Below are positions 1-8,167 of a stretch of DNA of 45,311 nt, piece after piece; within the stretch, counting starts at the first letter, position 1, and each line of letters starts with the position of its first letter. The notes under the pieces were generated by a model. That model was given only the letters and a program-made list of their open reading frames with translations. It was not told the origin of the DNA and made no database searches. Both the position numbers and the translations under genes were made by a program. Origin of the DNA: Deltaproteobacteria bacterium UBA2221 (GTDB lineage: Bacteria > Desulfobacterota > Syntrophorhabdia > Syntrophorhabdales > WCHB1-27); assembly GCA_002328485.1 (NCBI GenBank), contig DCUF01000040.1, forward strand, positions 1 through 45,311. The letters are read 5' to 3'.

Positions 1-16
1 AAATGGTTTAAACTCT

Positions 17-117
17 AAACACTAAACTCTAAATCCTAAACAAACCTAAAATTCAAAAAGTGTACTGTCTTAAGTTTTGTGTGTTGGACATGTGAGCTTA
101 TTTAGAGTTTAGTGTTT
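17..117. repeat. intergenic inverted repeat, telomere-like words
   Basis: Positions 17-34 and 100-117 are perfect 18-base reverse complements (left arm reads aaacactaaactctaaat) separated by 65 bases. The left flank 8-40 is built of near-repeats of ctaaac/ctctaaa. Related words (aaacacta, actaaacac) recur in the inverted repeat upstream of ychF, so this looks like one copy of a dispersed intergenic family. It lies just upstream of the tRNA-Gln gene and may be part of its leader or promoter region. No protein coding is evident. Confidence 0.7.
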
Positions 118-143
118 CGGGTTTTGGATTTGTTGCTAAAGAT

Positions 144-215
144 TGGGGTGTCGTCAAGCGGTAAGACACGGGCCTTTGGAGCCCGGATTCGGAGGTTCGA
201 ATCCTCCCACCCCAG
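144..215 (+). tRNA. tRNA-Gln (anticodon TTG)
   Basis: A full cloverleaf can be folded by eye: acceptor stem TGGGGTG (144-150) pairs with CACCCCA (208-214); the anticodon stem CGGGC/GCCCG encloses the loop CTTTGGA, giving anticodon TTG at 176-178; the T arm is GGAGG-TTCGAAT-CCTCC (191-207). The discriminator base is G215, and no CCA is encoded since the following bases are CTT. The gene sits 20 bases upstream of the prs start, so the two may share a transcript. Confidence 0.95.
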
Positions 216-234
216 CTTTTTTTTGGGAGGGGAC

Positions 235-1173
235 TTGGACAAGCTGAGAGTTTTCAGTGGGAATGGAAACAGGGCGCTTACAGAGAGGATTTGCCAGTAT
301 CTGGGCATCGAGATAGGCAGGGCCAAAGTAGGGACCTTTAGCGATGGAGAGATACAGGTTGAGATAGAGGAATCGGTTCGAGGTATGGATACGTTTCTCA
401 TCCAGCCTACCTGCCCTCCCGTGAATGATAATCTTGTAGAACTCCTTATCATGATTGATGCACTCAAGAGGGCTTCAGCCTCGCGAATCAACGTGGTTAT
501 GCCCTACTATGGCTACGCAAGGCAGGATAGAAAGGTGACCCCACGGGCGCCGATCTCGGCCAAACTGGTCGCTGATCTTGTTGAAAAAGCCGGCGCATCC
601 CGAATCCTGGCCATGGATCTCCACGTGGGCCAGATACAAGGGTTTTTCGACAAGCCCGTCGATCATCTCTATGCCATGCCTGTTCAGCTCGAATACCTTC
701 GGCAGTTTAGTTCAGGAGTGGTGGTGGTCTCGCCGGATGCCGGGGGCGTGGAAAGGGCCAGGGAGTTTGCGAAGAGATTAGAGGATGCTTCGATCGCCAT
801 CATTGACAAAAGAAGGGAAGCAGCCAATGTCTCAAAGGTCATGCATATTGTGGGAGCCGTTAAAGATAGGAAGTGTATCCTCCTCGATGACATGATCGAT
901 ACGGGAGGGACCATCGTTCAGGCTGCAGAGGCGTTGATCAGGGATGGGGCACGAGAGGTATATGCCTGTTGTAGCCATGCAGTGCTGTCCGGAAATGCTG
1001 TTGAGAGGCTGGAGGCTTCACCTATACGTCAACTGATCGTGACCAACAGCATTCCGCTTCGTGAAAAGGCTCTACAATCGAATAAAATCAGGGTCCTCGA
1101 CGTTTCGCCCATTCTCGGTGAAGCGATACGCCGGATTCGCTACGGGCTCTCGGTGAGCTCACTTTTTGTGTAG
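235..1173 (+). CDS. prs: ribose-phosphate pyrophosphokinase (PRPP synthetase)
   Basis: Makes 5-phosphoribosyl 1-diphosphate from ribose 5-phosphate and ATP, for nucleotide, histidine and tryptophan synthesis; cytosolic. The start is the TTG at 235 behind GGGAGGGG; the protein then begins LDKLRVFSGN and has 312 residues, the usual family length. An upstream ATG at 112 stays in frame but would translate through the tRNA gene, so it is rejected. Visible signatures: PYYGYARQDRK, DLHVGQIQGFF, SPDAGGVERAREF, and the PRPP-binding loop LLDDMIDTGGT. rplY follows after 44 bases; that gap holds a weak hairpin (gggaaaaga / tctttccc) without a clear T-run. The order prs-rplY-pth-ychF is a common bacterial housekeeping arrangement. 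Confidence 0.95.
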   Translation: MDKLRVFSGNGNRALTERICQYLGIEIGRAKVGTFSDGEIQVEIEESVRGMDTFLIQPTCPPVNDNLVELLIMIDALKRASASRINVVMPYYGYARQDRKVTPRAPISAKLVADLVEKAGASRILAMDLHVGQIQGFFDKPVDHLYAMPVQLEYLRQFSSGVVVVSPDAGGVERAREFAKRLEDASIAIIDKRREAANVSKVMHIVGAVKDRKCILLDDMIDTGGTIVQAAEALIRDGAREVYACCSHAVLSGNAVERLEASPIRQLIVTNSIPLREKALQSNKIRVLDVSPILGEAIRRIRYGLSVSSLFV

Positions 1174-1217
1174 GGAAAAGACTGATCTTTCCCATTTGTG
1201 TTTTAGGAGGCATATAC

Positions 1218-1826
1218 ATGGACGAAGTACGCATACAAGCGCAGAAAAGGATCGGAACAGGAAAGGGCCTGGCCCGGAAGCTGAGAAGGGATGGCGTTAT
1301 CCCCGCCATTATCTACGGCAAAGATGTGGTGCCTGTGCCGTTGACCATATCGGACCGGCAGTGGCGATTGGTTCAACATCACGTGAAGAGCAATACCCTC
1401 ATCAAGATCGAGATGGAAGAGGGGGGAAGGACCGAGGAGAAACCGGTAATGCTGAAAAAAACCCAGCGCAGTATCACCGGAAAGGTGCTCCACGTCGATT
1501 TTCTACAGGTATCCATGGAGCGCTCTGTTCAGGTCGAGGTGCCCATCCATCTTATTGGTGGTGAACCGATCGGGGTTACCAAGGGTGGTGTCATTGAACA
1601 GCACCTGAGAACGATCATGGTGGAGAGTCTCCCGGGACAGATACCGGGTGCCATAGAGGTTGACATTTCCAAGCTTGATATCGGTGACTCGATTCACGTG
1701 CACGAGATATCCCTTCCGGGAACGAAACTTCTGGAGCATCCCGATGTAGCCATCGTCGGGGTGACGCCGCCTGAGAAGGAAGAGGTAACGGCTCCAGCGG
1801 GTGAGACGGCCGAGAAAGCCGGATAG
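1218..1826 (+). CDS. rplY: 50S ribosomal protein L25, long TL5/CTC form
   Basis: Large-subunit protein that binds 5S rRNA. The start ATG follows TAGGAGG with 9 bases of spacing. The 202-residue product has the N-terminal L25 domain (about 1-95; RKLRRDGVIPAIIYG and the GKVLHVDFLQV strand are typical) and the C-terminal TL5 beta domain (about 100-185; LPGQIPGAIEVDIS and DSIHVHEISLP are typical), so it is the two-domain CTC form rather than the short E. coli form. The tail is Glu/Ala rich. pth starts 11 bases downstream, which suggests translational coupling. Confidence 0.95.
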   Translation: MDEVRIQAQKRIGTGKGLARKLRRDGVIPAIIYGKDVVPVPLTISDRQWRLVQHHVKSNTLIKIEMEEGGRTEEKPVMLKKTQRSITGKVLHVDFLQVSMERSVQVEVPIHLIGGEPIGVTKGGVIEQHLRTIMVESLPGQIPGAIEVDISKLDIGDSIHVHEISLPGTKLLEHPDVAIVGVTPPEKEEVTAPAGETAEKAG

Positions 1827-1837
1827 AGGCGGATCTT

Positions 1838-2392
1838 TTGTATCTGGTCGCCGGCCTGGGCAATAAGGGGGCACGCTACGCCTATACAAGGCATAATATC
1901 GGTTACCTTGTGGTGGATAGGTTCGCGGACAGATGCTCTATCGCCCTCGAACGGAAGGTGTTTGGCTGTATCGTGGGCAAGGACGCAAGGCAGGGCATAG
2001 TCCTGGCAAAGCCTGATACGTTCATGAATCTTTCAGGGGGACCGGTTTCATCCATTGTGGGATGGGCCGGGGTTCCTCGCGAGCAGATCATTGTGGTTCA
2101 TGATGATATGGACATGGAGTTCGGCCGGATCAAGATCCGTTGGAACGGAGGGGACGGGGGTCATAAAGGTGTTCGCTCCATAGCGGAGACCCTTGGGTCT
2201 CCTTTTTTTTATCGCATCAAGGTGGGGATCGGCAGGGATCCGGTGATGGCGCCGGAGGATTATGTTCTTTCTCGTTTCCCTAAGGGCTGTTTGGGCGAAC
2301 TATCAGAGATCCTCGACAGGGTTGCCGATGCCATACACACGTTTATTCATGAAGGCAAAGAAAAGGCAATGAACATGTATAATAGAGTGTAA
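1838..2392 (+). CDS. pth: peptidyl-tRNA hydrolase
   Basis: Cleaves the ester bond of peptidyl-tRNAs that dropped off ribosomes. The start is TTG at 1838 behind a GAGGCGGA ribosome binding site, giving MYLVAGLGN and 184 residues, close to the usual 185-200. Family signatures are present: TRHNIGY with the catalytic His, KPDTFMNLSG, VVHDDMDMEFG with the catalytic Asp, and GGDGGHKGVRSI. The GGH motif is followed by Lys where E. coli has Asn, a substitution I believe is common in this lineage. It lies between rplY and ychF, all on the same strand, and probably belongs to one transcript with prs and rplY. Confidence 0.95.
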   Translation: MYLVAGLGNKGARYAYTRHNIGYLVVDRFADRCSIALERKVFGCIVGKDARQGIVLAKPDTFMNLSGGPVSSIVGWAGVPREQIIVVHDDMDMEFGRIKIRWNGGDGGHKGVRSIAETLGSPFFYRIKVGIGRDPVMAPEDYVLSRFPKGCLGELSEILDRVADAIHTFIHEGKEKAMNMYNRV

Positions 2393-2395
2393 AGA

Positions 2396-2524
2396 CGGTG
2401 TTTAGTCTTTAGTGAATGGCCGGAAGCACGTAAAAACGCAAAGAGGGTGTTATGAATCGAGTGCAAGGCAAAAAATGTTCAAGACTGGGGTTTGTCTTTT
2501 CCAAACACTAACCACTAAACACTG
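2396..2524. repeat. intergenic inverted repeat upstream of ychF
   Basis: The 24-base arms 2396-2419 and 2501-2524 are imperfect reverse complements sharing gtgtttagt and ttagtg blocks. The right arm contains actaaacac and aaacacta words like those in the repeat at 17-117. About 80 bases of unremarkable sequence separate the arms. The element fills most of the pth-ychF intergenic space and stops 20 bases before ychF, so it could act as an RNA hairpin or a miniature mobile element. Confidence 0.55.
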
Positions 2525-2544
2525 GTCCCTCATTCAGGTGATTT

Positions 2545-3633
2545 ATGGGTTTCTCCTGCGGTATCGTCGGACTTCCCAATTCAGGAAAATCTACGATTTT
2601 CAATGCCATGACGTCTCTCTGCGTGTCGGCACAGCCGTATCCTTTCTGCACCATTGAGCCGAACGTAGGCATCGTTCCGGTGCCGGACGACCGGTTGGAG
2701 CAGTTGGCCCGACTGCTCAATCCTGAAAAGCTGACCCCCACCTCGATTGAATTTATCGATATTGCCGGCCTTATCAAAGATGCCCACAAGGGGGAGGGGC
2801 TGGGTAACCGTTTTTTGGGCCATATCAGAAACGTGGACGCCATCGCCCACATCGTGCGCTGCTTCCAGGCGGGTAGCGTTCCCCATGTTTATTCGGACAT
2901 TGATCCTGCTCGCGATATAGAGATCGTGGAGACCGAGCTTGTTATCTCCGACCTCGAGATTGTCGAGGAGCAGCTCAAGAAGATAGAGCGTGTGGCGAAG
3001 GTTTCGAAGGAAAAGCACGGGGAGGAGCAGGAGGTTCTCCTGAAGATCCACAGCTTCCTGGAGAAAGGCGAATTCGTTGATTCTTCTGAGTTTAGCGAAG
3101 AGCAGAAGGCTTTTCTGCGATCCTTCAATCTCATAACCACGAAGCCGGTTTTTTATGTTGCGAATGTTGACGAAGCCGGATTGAACGGACCTTTGGATGA
3201 ACGGTTGGAAGCACTGACTATAGCAAAAGGTCGTAAGGCAGTGGCCGTCTGCGGTAAATTGGAAGAAGAACTTGCTTCTCTTGCAGAGGACGAACGGGCC
3301 TCGTACATGGATCTGTATGAGATGAACGAGTTGGGGATCGAAAAGGTGATCAGGGTGGGCTACGATGTCCTCGGCTTGATTACCTTCTACACCATTGTCG
3401 GGAAGGAGATGCGGGCATGGACCATCCCGGCTGGTACCACGGCGATTGAAGCTGCAGGAAAAATACACACCGACATGCAGCGTGGGTTTATCCGGGCGGA
3501 AGCTCTGTCCTATGATGATTTTATCACATGCGGATCAGAGCACGCAGCCAGAGAAAAAGGTCTCATCCACGTGGAAGGCAAGGAATACGTCGTGAGGGAT
3601 GGTGACATCCTACACATACGATTCAATGTGTAA
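2545..3633 (+). CDS. ychF: YchF/OLA1-family ribosome-binding ATPase
   Basis: Universally conserved Obg-related P-loop protein that prefers ATP over GTP, binds ribosomes and takes part in translation and stress responses. 362 residues, the usual length. G1 motif GLPNSGKS at residues 9-16; switch region FIDIAGLIKDAHKGEGLGN; the NVDE sequence in YVANVDEAG replaces the classical NKxD; the C-terminal TGS domain starts near GLITFYTIVGKEMRAW and ends in YVVRDGDILHIRFNV. The ATG start follows a weak caggtga ribosome binding site. Its product is typically encoded beside pth, as here. Confidence 0.95.
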   Translation: MGFSCGIVGLPNSGKSTIFNAMTSLCVSAQPYPFCTIEPNVGIVPVPDDRLEQLARLLNPEKLTPTSIEFIDIAGLIKDAHKGEGLGNRFLGHIRNVDAIAHIVRCFQAGSVPHVYSDIDPARDIEIVETELVISDLEIVEEQLKKIERVAKVSKEKHGEEQEVLLKIHSFLEKGEFVDSSEFSEEQKAFLRSFNLITTKPVFYVANVDEAGLNGPLDERLEALTIAKGRKAVAVCGKLEEELASLAEDERASYMDLYEMNELGIEKVIRVGYDVLGLITFYTIVGKEMRAWTIPAGTTAIEAAGKIHTDMQRGFIRAEALSYDDFITCGSEHAAREKGLIHVEGKEYVVRDGDILHIRFNV

Positions 3634-3637
3634 AAGG

Positions 3638-3778
3638 GTGAGCCGTCAGCGGCGAACGGTAAGCCAATAAGACTCCAAGCACAAATGAGCCGGGTAACAG
3701 CCACCGATCACGGCCGTGATGGCTGCCCCTGACGTCGAGTGTTCTTGAACGGATCACCAGTCACTGCTTACGGCTCAC
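3638..3778. repeat. nested inverted-repeat element in convergent intergenic space
   Basis: The 28-base arms 3638-3665 and 3751-3778 are imperfect reverse complements that share GTGAGCCGT-x-AGC and GGT-x-A-x-CC. A perfect 14-base palindrome ATCACGGCCGTGAT sits between them at 3707-3720 and is flanked by cagcc/ggctg. The element lies between the convergent ends of ychF and the metallo-hydrolase gene. It could act as a bidirectional hairpin terminator, though no T-run is present, or be a small repeat element of a different family from the two upstream. Confidence 0.6.
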
Positions 3779-3793
3779 GGCGGTGCACTTCCT

Positions 3794-4948
3794 CTAAGCC
3801 GGATATACCAACGGATAGCCCTCTGTCCTCCAACCCCTCATGCCGTACTCGAGATTCTTGACGTCATTGTAGCCATAAGCGCGAAGGTAAAGGGCGGCGT
3901 GTCCCGATCGTGCGCCGCTCTCGCAGACGGCGACGATAGGTTTGTCCAGATCGGCGGGCAGCTCGGCGATTCTGCTTGCCACTTGAGCCACAGGGATATT
4001 TACAGCTCCTTCTATGTATCCCGTCGATACCAGCTCATCACGATCCCGGACATCGAGAATAAGTATATCCTCGCCTGCTTTCAGCCTTTTAAACAGCCTA
4101 TCCGGGCTTATCAAAGTCTCCTCGTGCGGCTGCTCGAGATACTGTTCCATAGAAAAGCAGAAGGTTCTCATCAGGGGGTTGAGTTCTTGATCCCCCTCCG
4201 GAGAGGGCTGGGCCGGCGCGGTCAGTCCGCACTGAAGCTTGCCGCCTTCGGAGTTTAGCGGCGGAAAGAGGCCGTTGAGAAAGGTTCCGAATTCCTCCAC
4301 TGTCCGCTTTTTATTCAGGCACACATTATTTACCCGCTCGTAACCAAGGGTGGAGTTGATATTCCCTTTGTAATCGTGGGCAGGATAGATAATGAATTCA
4401 TCTGACAAGGGAAAGAGACGTTCAAAGAGACTATTATGCATGGCCGCGTAGCTGCCACCGGGTAGATCCGTCCTTCCGCACTGACCTATCAGCAGCGTAT
4501 CTCCGGTAAAGATCCTGCCCTGACCGAGAAGGCAGATCGCATCCACGGTGTGGCCCGGCGTCAGCATGACCCGAAAGGCGACCGTACCGACTGAAAGGGA
4601 CTCGCCATCGCTCAACACACGGTCCACGCGCTTTTTCCTGTTCTCAGCCACTATCTCTTCTATATCTTGGGGGATGGGCGTGTCGCTTTTGACGAGCCTC
4701 TGTGCCTCGTAATTTTCGTGCATTGCCGTCTTTGCCCCGAAGTGATCTGCCAGTTCCGGAGCGAGAGAGATGTGGTCAACGTGGGTGTGGGTGTCGAGGA
4801 CATAAGCAACGTTCAGCCCCTTTTCCTTCACATAATCAAGATAGGTCCCAAGCTCGTGAGAGGGGTCGATGATGATGGCCGTAGCGGTATTCTCGCATGA
4901 GACGATATAGGACAGACACCCGTCGAAATTAATTTGTCTCACAACCAT
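3794..4948 (-). CDS. metallo-beta-lactamase-fold hydrolase fused to rhodanese
   Basis: Residues 1-220 form a glyoxalase II/ETHE1-like domain with the metal motif H54-T-H56-V-D58-H59, then H133 (TPGHT), D150 (FTGDTLLIG) and H191 (PAHDYKG). Residues about 283-384 form a rhodanese domain with catalytic-type C342 (VAVCESGARS). Such fusions act in persulfide or glutathione-persulfide handling (persulfide dioxygenase plus sulfurtransferase), so a role in sulfide metabolism is likely but not proven. A linker rich in Pro, Glu and Ser (221-282) joins the domains. The start at 4948 is chosen because ACGGAGGT lies 5 bases upstream; a longer in-frame start at 5026 would add 26 atypical residues. Divergently transcribed from the signalling operon at 5153. 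384 residues. Confidence 0.85.
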   Translation of the reverse strand: MVVRQINFDGCLSYIVSCENTATAIIIDPSHELGTYLDYVKEKGLNVAYVLDTHTHVDHISLAPELADHFGAKTAMHENYEAQRLVKSDTPIPQDIEEIVAENRKKRVDRVLSDGESLSVGTVAFRVMLTPGHTVDAICLLGQGRIFTGDTLLIGQCGRTDLPGGSYAAMHNSLFERLFPLSDEFIIYPAHDYKGNINSTLGYERVNNVCLNKKRTVEEFGTFLNGLFPPLNSEGGKLQCGLTAPAQPSPEGDQELNPLMRTFCFSMEQYLEQPHEETLISPDRLFKRLKAGEDILILDVRDRDELVSTGYIEGAVNIPVAQVASRIAELPADLDKPIVAVCESGARSGHAALYLRAYGYNDVKNLEYGMRGWRTEGYPLVYPA

Positions 4949-5152
4949 TTCAGACCTCCGTGAAGCTGATCTTTGCATGCCTGCCGCGAGCCCGGCGCTC
5001 GCCCGTACGCTAATTCTAATCCCCAATGATGGCTCCGTCCAGGGTAACTAAAAATTGGATGGGCGGGTTTATCTTCTTCGGGCTTTTTGCCGATTATCTT
5101 GGAGAAGAGAAAAGTCCGGGCCCTTGCTCGGACAGCCTCTGGAGGTGGTTCG

Positions 5153-5455
5153 TTGGGAAGAATATCGATAGATAACCTCAGGCCGGGTATGAAGCTGGCC
5201 AAACCTGTGACGAACAAGGGCGGCGCGGTCATGCTCGCCGAGGATACGGAGTTGACGGTTGCCCTCATAGACAAGATGAGGGGTATGGACATACAGGGGG
5301 CATTTGTTCAGGGTCTTTCGGGACCCGCTGCGCCAAAGGACGAGATGCTCAGCGGCCTCGAGGACAGATTTGCCGGCGTCTCAAACGAACCCCGTCTGGC
5401 TGTCCTCAAGAGGATCATGCGCGATCATTTGGAAGGTCTTTATGAACACGGGTAG
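5153..5455 (+). CDS. small protein resembling the N-terminal domain of HD-GYP proteins
   Basis: 100 residues. The start is a TTG at 5153 with GGAGG 7 bases upstream. Residues 5-52 (IDNLRPGMKLAKPV, a GG turn, then an LTVALIDKMRGMDIQGAFVQ helix) match the pattern found at the N-terminus of many HD-GYP cyclic-di-GMP phosphodiesterases, here as a free-standing protein. Residues 62-100 look helical. The gene overlaps the next (HDOD) gene by 14 bases, so the two are translationally coupled and probably act together in signalling. No catalytic residues are evident. The molecular function is unknown; the domain assignment is by pattern only. Confidence 0.65.
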   Translation: MGRISIDNLRPGMKLAKPVTNKGGAVMLAEDTELTVALIDKMRGMDIQGAFVQGLSGPAAPKDEMLSGLEDRFAGVSNEPRLAVLKRIMRDHLEGLYEHG

Positions 5456-6284
5456 CTCAAACCTGACGAAGCTTCGGGCCAGGATAGAAAACATCAACAG
5501 CCTCCCGACCATTCCAGCTGTTCTGGAACGATTACTGGGTGTTATCGACAACCCCCGCATCTCTTTGTCGGAAATCAGCGATTTTATCGCCAACGATCCT
5601 GCTCTTACCACGAGGGTCCTCAGGATGGTCAATTCGCCGGTGTACGGTTTTCCCGGCCGGATATCATCGGTCAGCCAGGCCGTCGTGCTCCTCGGAGTCA
5701 ACGTGGTTAAGGGTCTTCTTCTCGGTGTGAGCGTCTTTGACCTGATGCAAAAGTCCATGGTCGGCTTATGGGAGCACTCGCTGGGGTGCGCGGTGGTGGC
5801 CCGCCTTATTGCCAAGGAAAAAGGGGTGAAAGAGCCGGAAGAGGTTTCAGTGGCGGGCCTCATTCACGACCTGGGTAAGGTCATCCTCTACCTTCAGATC
5901 CCAGATCGATACGAACGGGCCATGGAGCTGGCGGAACGAAACAAAATCAGTATCGCTCAGGCAGAGCAGGACTGTTTTGACACCACCCATGCTCAGGTGG
6001 GGTCGTGGATCGCGGCCAAGTGGAATTTCCCCACCGCTCTCATTGAGCCGATCAGCTATCACCACAGGCCTCAGCTTTCAAAAGGAGCCACCCTCACCAC
6101 CGCGATCGTCCACGTGGCTGATCTGATCATTCGGGCGAGAGGTTTCGGGTTTGCCGGAGACCGCGGCCTGCCTTTAATCAACCCAGTAGCATGGGACCTG
6201 GTCGGCCTGTCCGAAGATTCGCTCAGGATGGTGATCTCCGAGATGGAGCCCCTGCTCCTCGACACAGAAGAATTGACATTGTGA
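5442..6284 (+). CDS. HDOD domain signalling protein
   Basis: 280 residues; ATG at 5442 behind GGAAGG, inside the end of the preceding gene. Residues 11-210 are an HDOD domain (LPTIPAVLERLLGVI, DPALTTRVLRMVNSPVYG, SVSQAVVLLGVNVVKGLLL), the catalytically divergent HD family used in signal-transduction scaffolds. H142-D143 are kept in AGLIHDLGK and a second His is in LWEHSLG (H112), so some metal-binding residues are retained. The C-terminus holds another helical segment (SYHHRPQLSKGATL, TTAIVHVADLI). The downstream receiver-GGDDL gene starts within the stop codon (GTGA overlap). Likely cytosolic partner in a cyclic-di-GMP-linked circuit; no direct output is visible. Confidence 0.85.
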   Translation: MNTGSSNLTKLRARIENINSLPTIPAVLERLLGVIDNPRISLSEISDFIANDPALTTRVLRMVNSPVYGFPGRISSVSQAVVLLGVNVVKGLLLGVSVFDLMQKSMVGLWEHSLGCAVVARLIAKEKGVKEPEEVSVAGLIHDLGKVILYLQIPDRYERAMELAERNKISIAQAEQDCFDTTHAQVGSWIAAKWNFPTALIEPISYHHRPQLSKGATLTTAIVHVADLIIRARGFGFAGDRGLPLINPVAWDLVGLSEDSLRMVISEMEPLLLDTEELTL

Positions 6285-7201
6285 AAACGATTGTCGTCAT
6301 TTCCAGGGACGTATCGCTGGTGGAGATGGCAAGGTCAACCTGTGGCTGTGAGGAGAGTGTCGTGGCCTTTGACACGGTCCAGTCTGCCCTGGATTATATC
6401 TACAACGCGATCCCCAACCTTTTGGTAATCGACATGCTGTCGGCCGACCTCCTCAGCGTGCGCCTCCTGAACACCCTGAAAAGTGATCCCATATTCAGTC
6501 AACTCCCCGTGATCGCCATTATTGACGACGACTCTGGCATCCTGAACTGGGATGAGATCATTGTCGAGGATTTCGTCAGGAAACGTGACCTTTTGAATGA
6601 TCTGAAGATGCGGCTGAACCTTTGTCTTGCCAGGTCGGAACGGATTGTGGAGATCAACCCTCTGACACGCCTGCCGGGCAATATATCGATAAACAAACAG
6701 ATACAGGAACGGATCGACAGGAACATAGATTTTGCTCTTGCCTACGCCGACCTGGATAATTTCAAGCCCTTCAACGACGCCTACGGGTTCAGTCGTGGCG
6801 ACGATGTCATCAAGATGAGTGCGCGGATTATTCTGAACATCGTCAAGAACGGCCAGGGGGTGGGTAGCTTCGTGGGGCACATCGGCGGAGACGACCTTGT
6901 GTTCATCGTGGATCGGGCTACGGTGGAAACCATATCCCAGGAGATCATCGACTCTTTCGATCGCATTATTCCCACCTTTTACGACCCAGAAGACCGCCGT
7001 AAGGGGCACATAGAGTCCGTGGACAGGCAGGGCGCAAAAAGGACCTTCCCCATCATGACTATATCGATCGGAATTACCTTCAGCAGGCCAAACCGCTTTA
7101 CCCACTACGGCCAGATCACACAAATGGCCGCCGACCTCAAGAAACAAGCCAAGCGGTACCATGGAAGCTGCTATCGCATTGACAAAAGGCTGCCTTCTTA
7201 G
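6281..7201 (+). CDS. receiver-like/GGDEF-like protein with GGDDL motif
   Basis: 306 residues; GTG start at 6281 overlapping the TGA of the HDOD gene. Residues 1-115 resemble a response-regulator receiver (MKTIVVISRD, NLLVIDML with D51 as possible phospho-acceptor, LPVIAIID), but the usual double acidic pocket near residue 10 and the conserved Lys are not clear. Residues 126-300 are a GGDEF fold (NPLTRLPG, YADLDNFKPFNDAYGF, RGDDVI). The signature is GGDDL at 202-206 instead of GG(D/E)EF, so diguanylate cyclase activity is doubtful and it may act as a cyclic-di-GMP or GTP sensor. Last gene of the three-gene operon. Confidence 0.85.
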   Translation: MKTIVVISRDVSLVEMARSTCGCEESVVAFDTVQSALDYIYNAIPNLLVIDMLSADLLSVRLLNTLKSDPIFSQLPVIAIIDDDSGILNWDEIIVEDFVRKRDLLNDLKMRLNLCLARSERIVEINPLTRLPGNISINKQIQERIDRNIDFALAYADLDNFKPFNDAYGFSRGDDVIKMSARIILNIVKNGQGVGSFVGHIGGDDLVFIVDRATVETISQEIIDSFDRIIPTFYDPEDRRKGHIESVDRQGAKRTFPIMTISIGITFSRPNRFTHYGQITQMAADLKKQAKRYHGSCYRIDKRLPS

Positions 7202-7821
7202 ATCTCTGACAAGGAACACCTGCCCAACGGACTGTGATCAAAGGGGATTTATGACAGCCTATCGACCCTGGCAGCGGAGTTTTCCACTTCCTCTGTTGAA
7301 AAGTTGTAGATAACCGGAAAAATCGAGACGCAACTACCTGATATCATAATGGTAATACCAGATTGCCACACCATGAGGCAGGTGGAAAAAGGTCAAAGGT
7401 TTCAAGGGATTATGCTGCCGGGCATCTGGGTCGAAGGCATAGACGAGCTGAAACAATGACACGGAAAACAGATGTAATGTTGGGTAGTTATGAAACGCCA
7501 TTTTTCACAAGCCGGCAAGGCGCGTCCTTACGTCGCTTGCGGGAGTCCTGTCAGTGACCTTGCCTTGTGGCCCCTGACAGTGCCTTTCTCTGGCGGAAGG
7601 GCTAACGGGATGCAGCACCATTGAGTCTTGTTTGCCCCGTCTTTCTGAGTAGAACCGGGCACTCCAAACCACCGTGATTTTTGTTTATGAACCAAATACG
7701 GTCAGCCCTTTCTGGGTGGAATTTTTTCCAGAAAACCTCCATCGACTACCCGACCTCTTCTCCCCCTGTCGCAAGCCCCCGCAGCTCGTTACTCTCCCTG
7801 GTGGACCGTCGGATCATTGCC
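7202..7821. other. 620-base intergenic stretch with crossing inverted repeats
   Basis: No convincing coding sequence is seen. An inverted repeat pairs 7506-7510 plus 7514-7520 with 7558-7569 (CACAA and GGCAAGG against CCTTGCC and TTGTG, with a 3-base bulge). A second pairs 7548-7554 (CTGTCAG) with 7574-7580 (CTGACAG). The two cross, so they would form a pseudoknot or alternative structures. The stretch lies between the convergent ends of the GGDEF-like gene and the small exported-protein gene. Nothing else recognisable. Confidence 0.4.
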
Positions 7822-8151
7822 CTAGGGTCCGATGATCAGGCGCAGGTCCTCCCGAGGAATGTGGGTCTCGATGACGCTATAGGCCGCCGCCCCCTGGCGT
7901 TTTAATGCTTCTTTTTCCGAGTCTGATAGCCTTCGTTCCACGATTAGATGAGTATCTGTGATCTGTGTGACTGTGCCACAGCCGGGTATCGATGTTCCTA
8001 CGGAAACCTGAATTTCGTAGCCGGCTGTGACCACAGCCGCATCCTGGCCGTTCAATTTCCCTATATACCTGATCTCTTCGGCCACCCCATTGAACGCCGA
8101 AATCACCGCCATGACCAAGAGTCCCGACACGCCCAGCAACAAACGCTTCAT
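7822..8151 (-). CDS. small exported protein of unknown function
   Basis: 109 residues with a signal peptide (MKRLLLGVSGLLVMAVISAF, cleavage near residue 24, VAEE). Mature part is about 85 residues with two Cys-free beta-like stretches and one Cys in SIPGCGTVTQIT; it contains a charged helix RRLSDSEKEALKRQGAA. No family recognised. AAGGGAGG lies 6 bases before the ATG. Last gene of the minus-strand operon of subtilase, lipoprotein and phospholipase C-like genes; 16 bases separate it from the preceding gene, so co-transcription is likely. Probably periplasmic. Confidence 0.6.
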   Translation of the reverse strand: MKRLLLGVSGLLVMAVISAFNGVAEEIRYIGKLNGQDAAVVTAGYEIQVSVGTSIPGCGTVTQITDTHLIVERRLSDSEKEALKRQGAAAYSVIETHIPREDLRLIIGP

Positions 8152-8167
8152 TTCATACCTCCCTTTG

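Noticed and set aside
112..234. In-frame upstream extension of prs from an ATG at 112
   Set aside because: It would translate through the tRNA-Gln gene; the TTG at 235 has a strong ribosome binding site and gives the normal length.
2581..3468. Long antisense open frame (295 codons) opposite ychF
   Set aside because: ychF is a clear conserved gene; the antisense frame has no recognisable domain and is explained by codon bias.
6335..7219. Antisense open frame (294 codons) opposite the GGDEF-like gene
   Set aside because: Shadow of a gene with clear domain motifs; no ribosome binding site.
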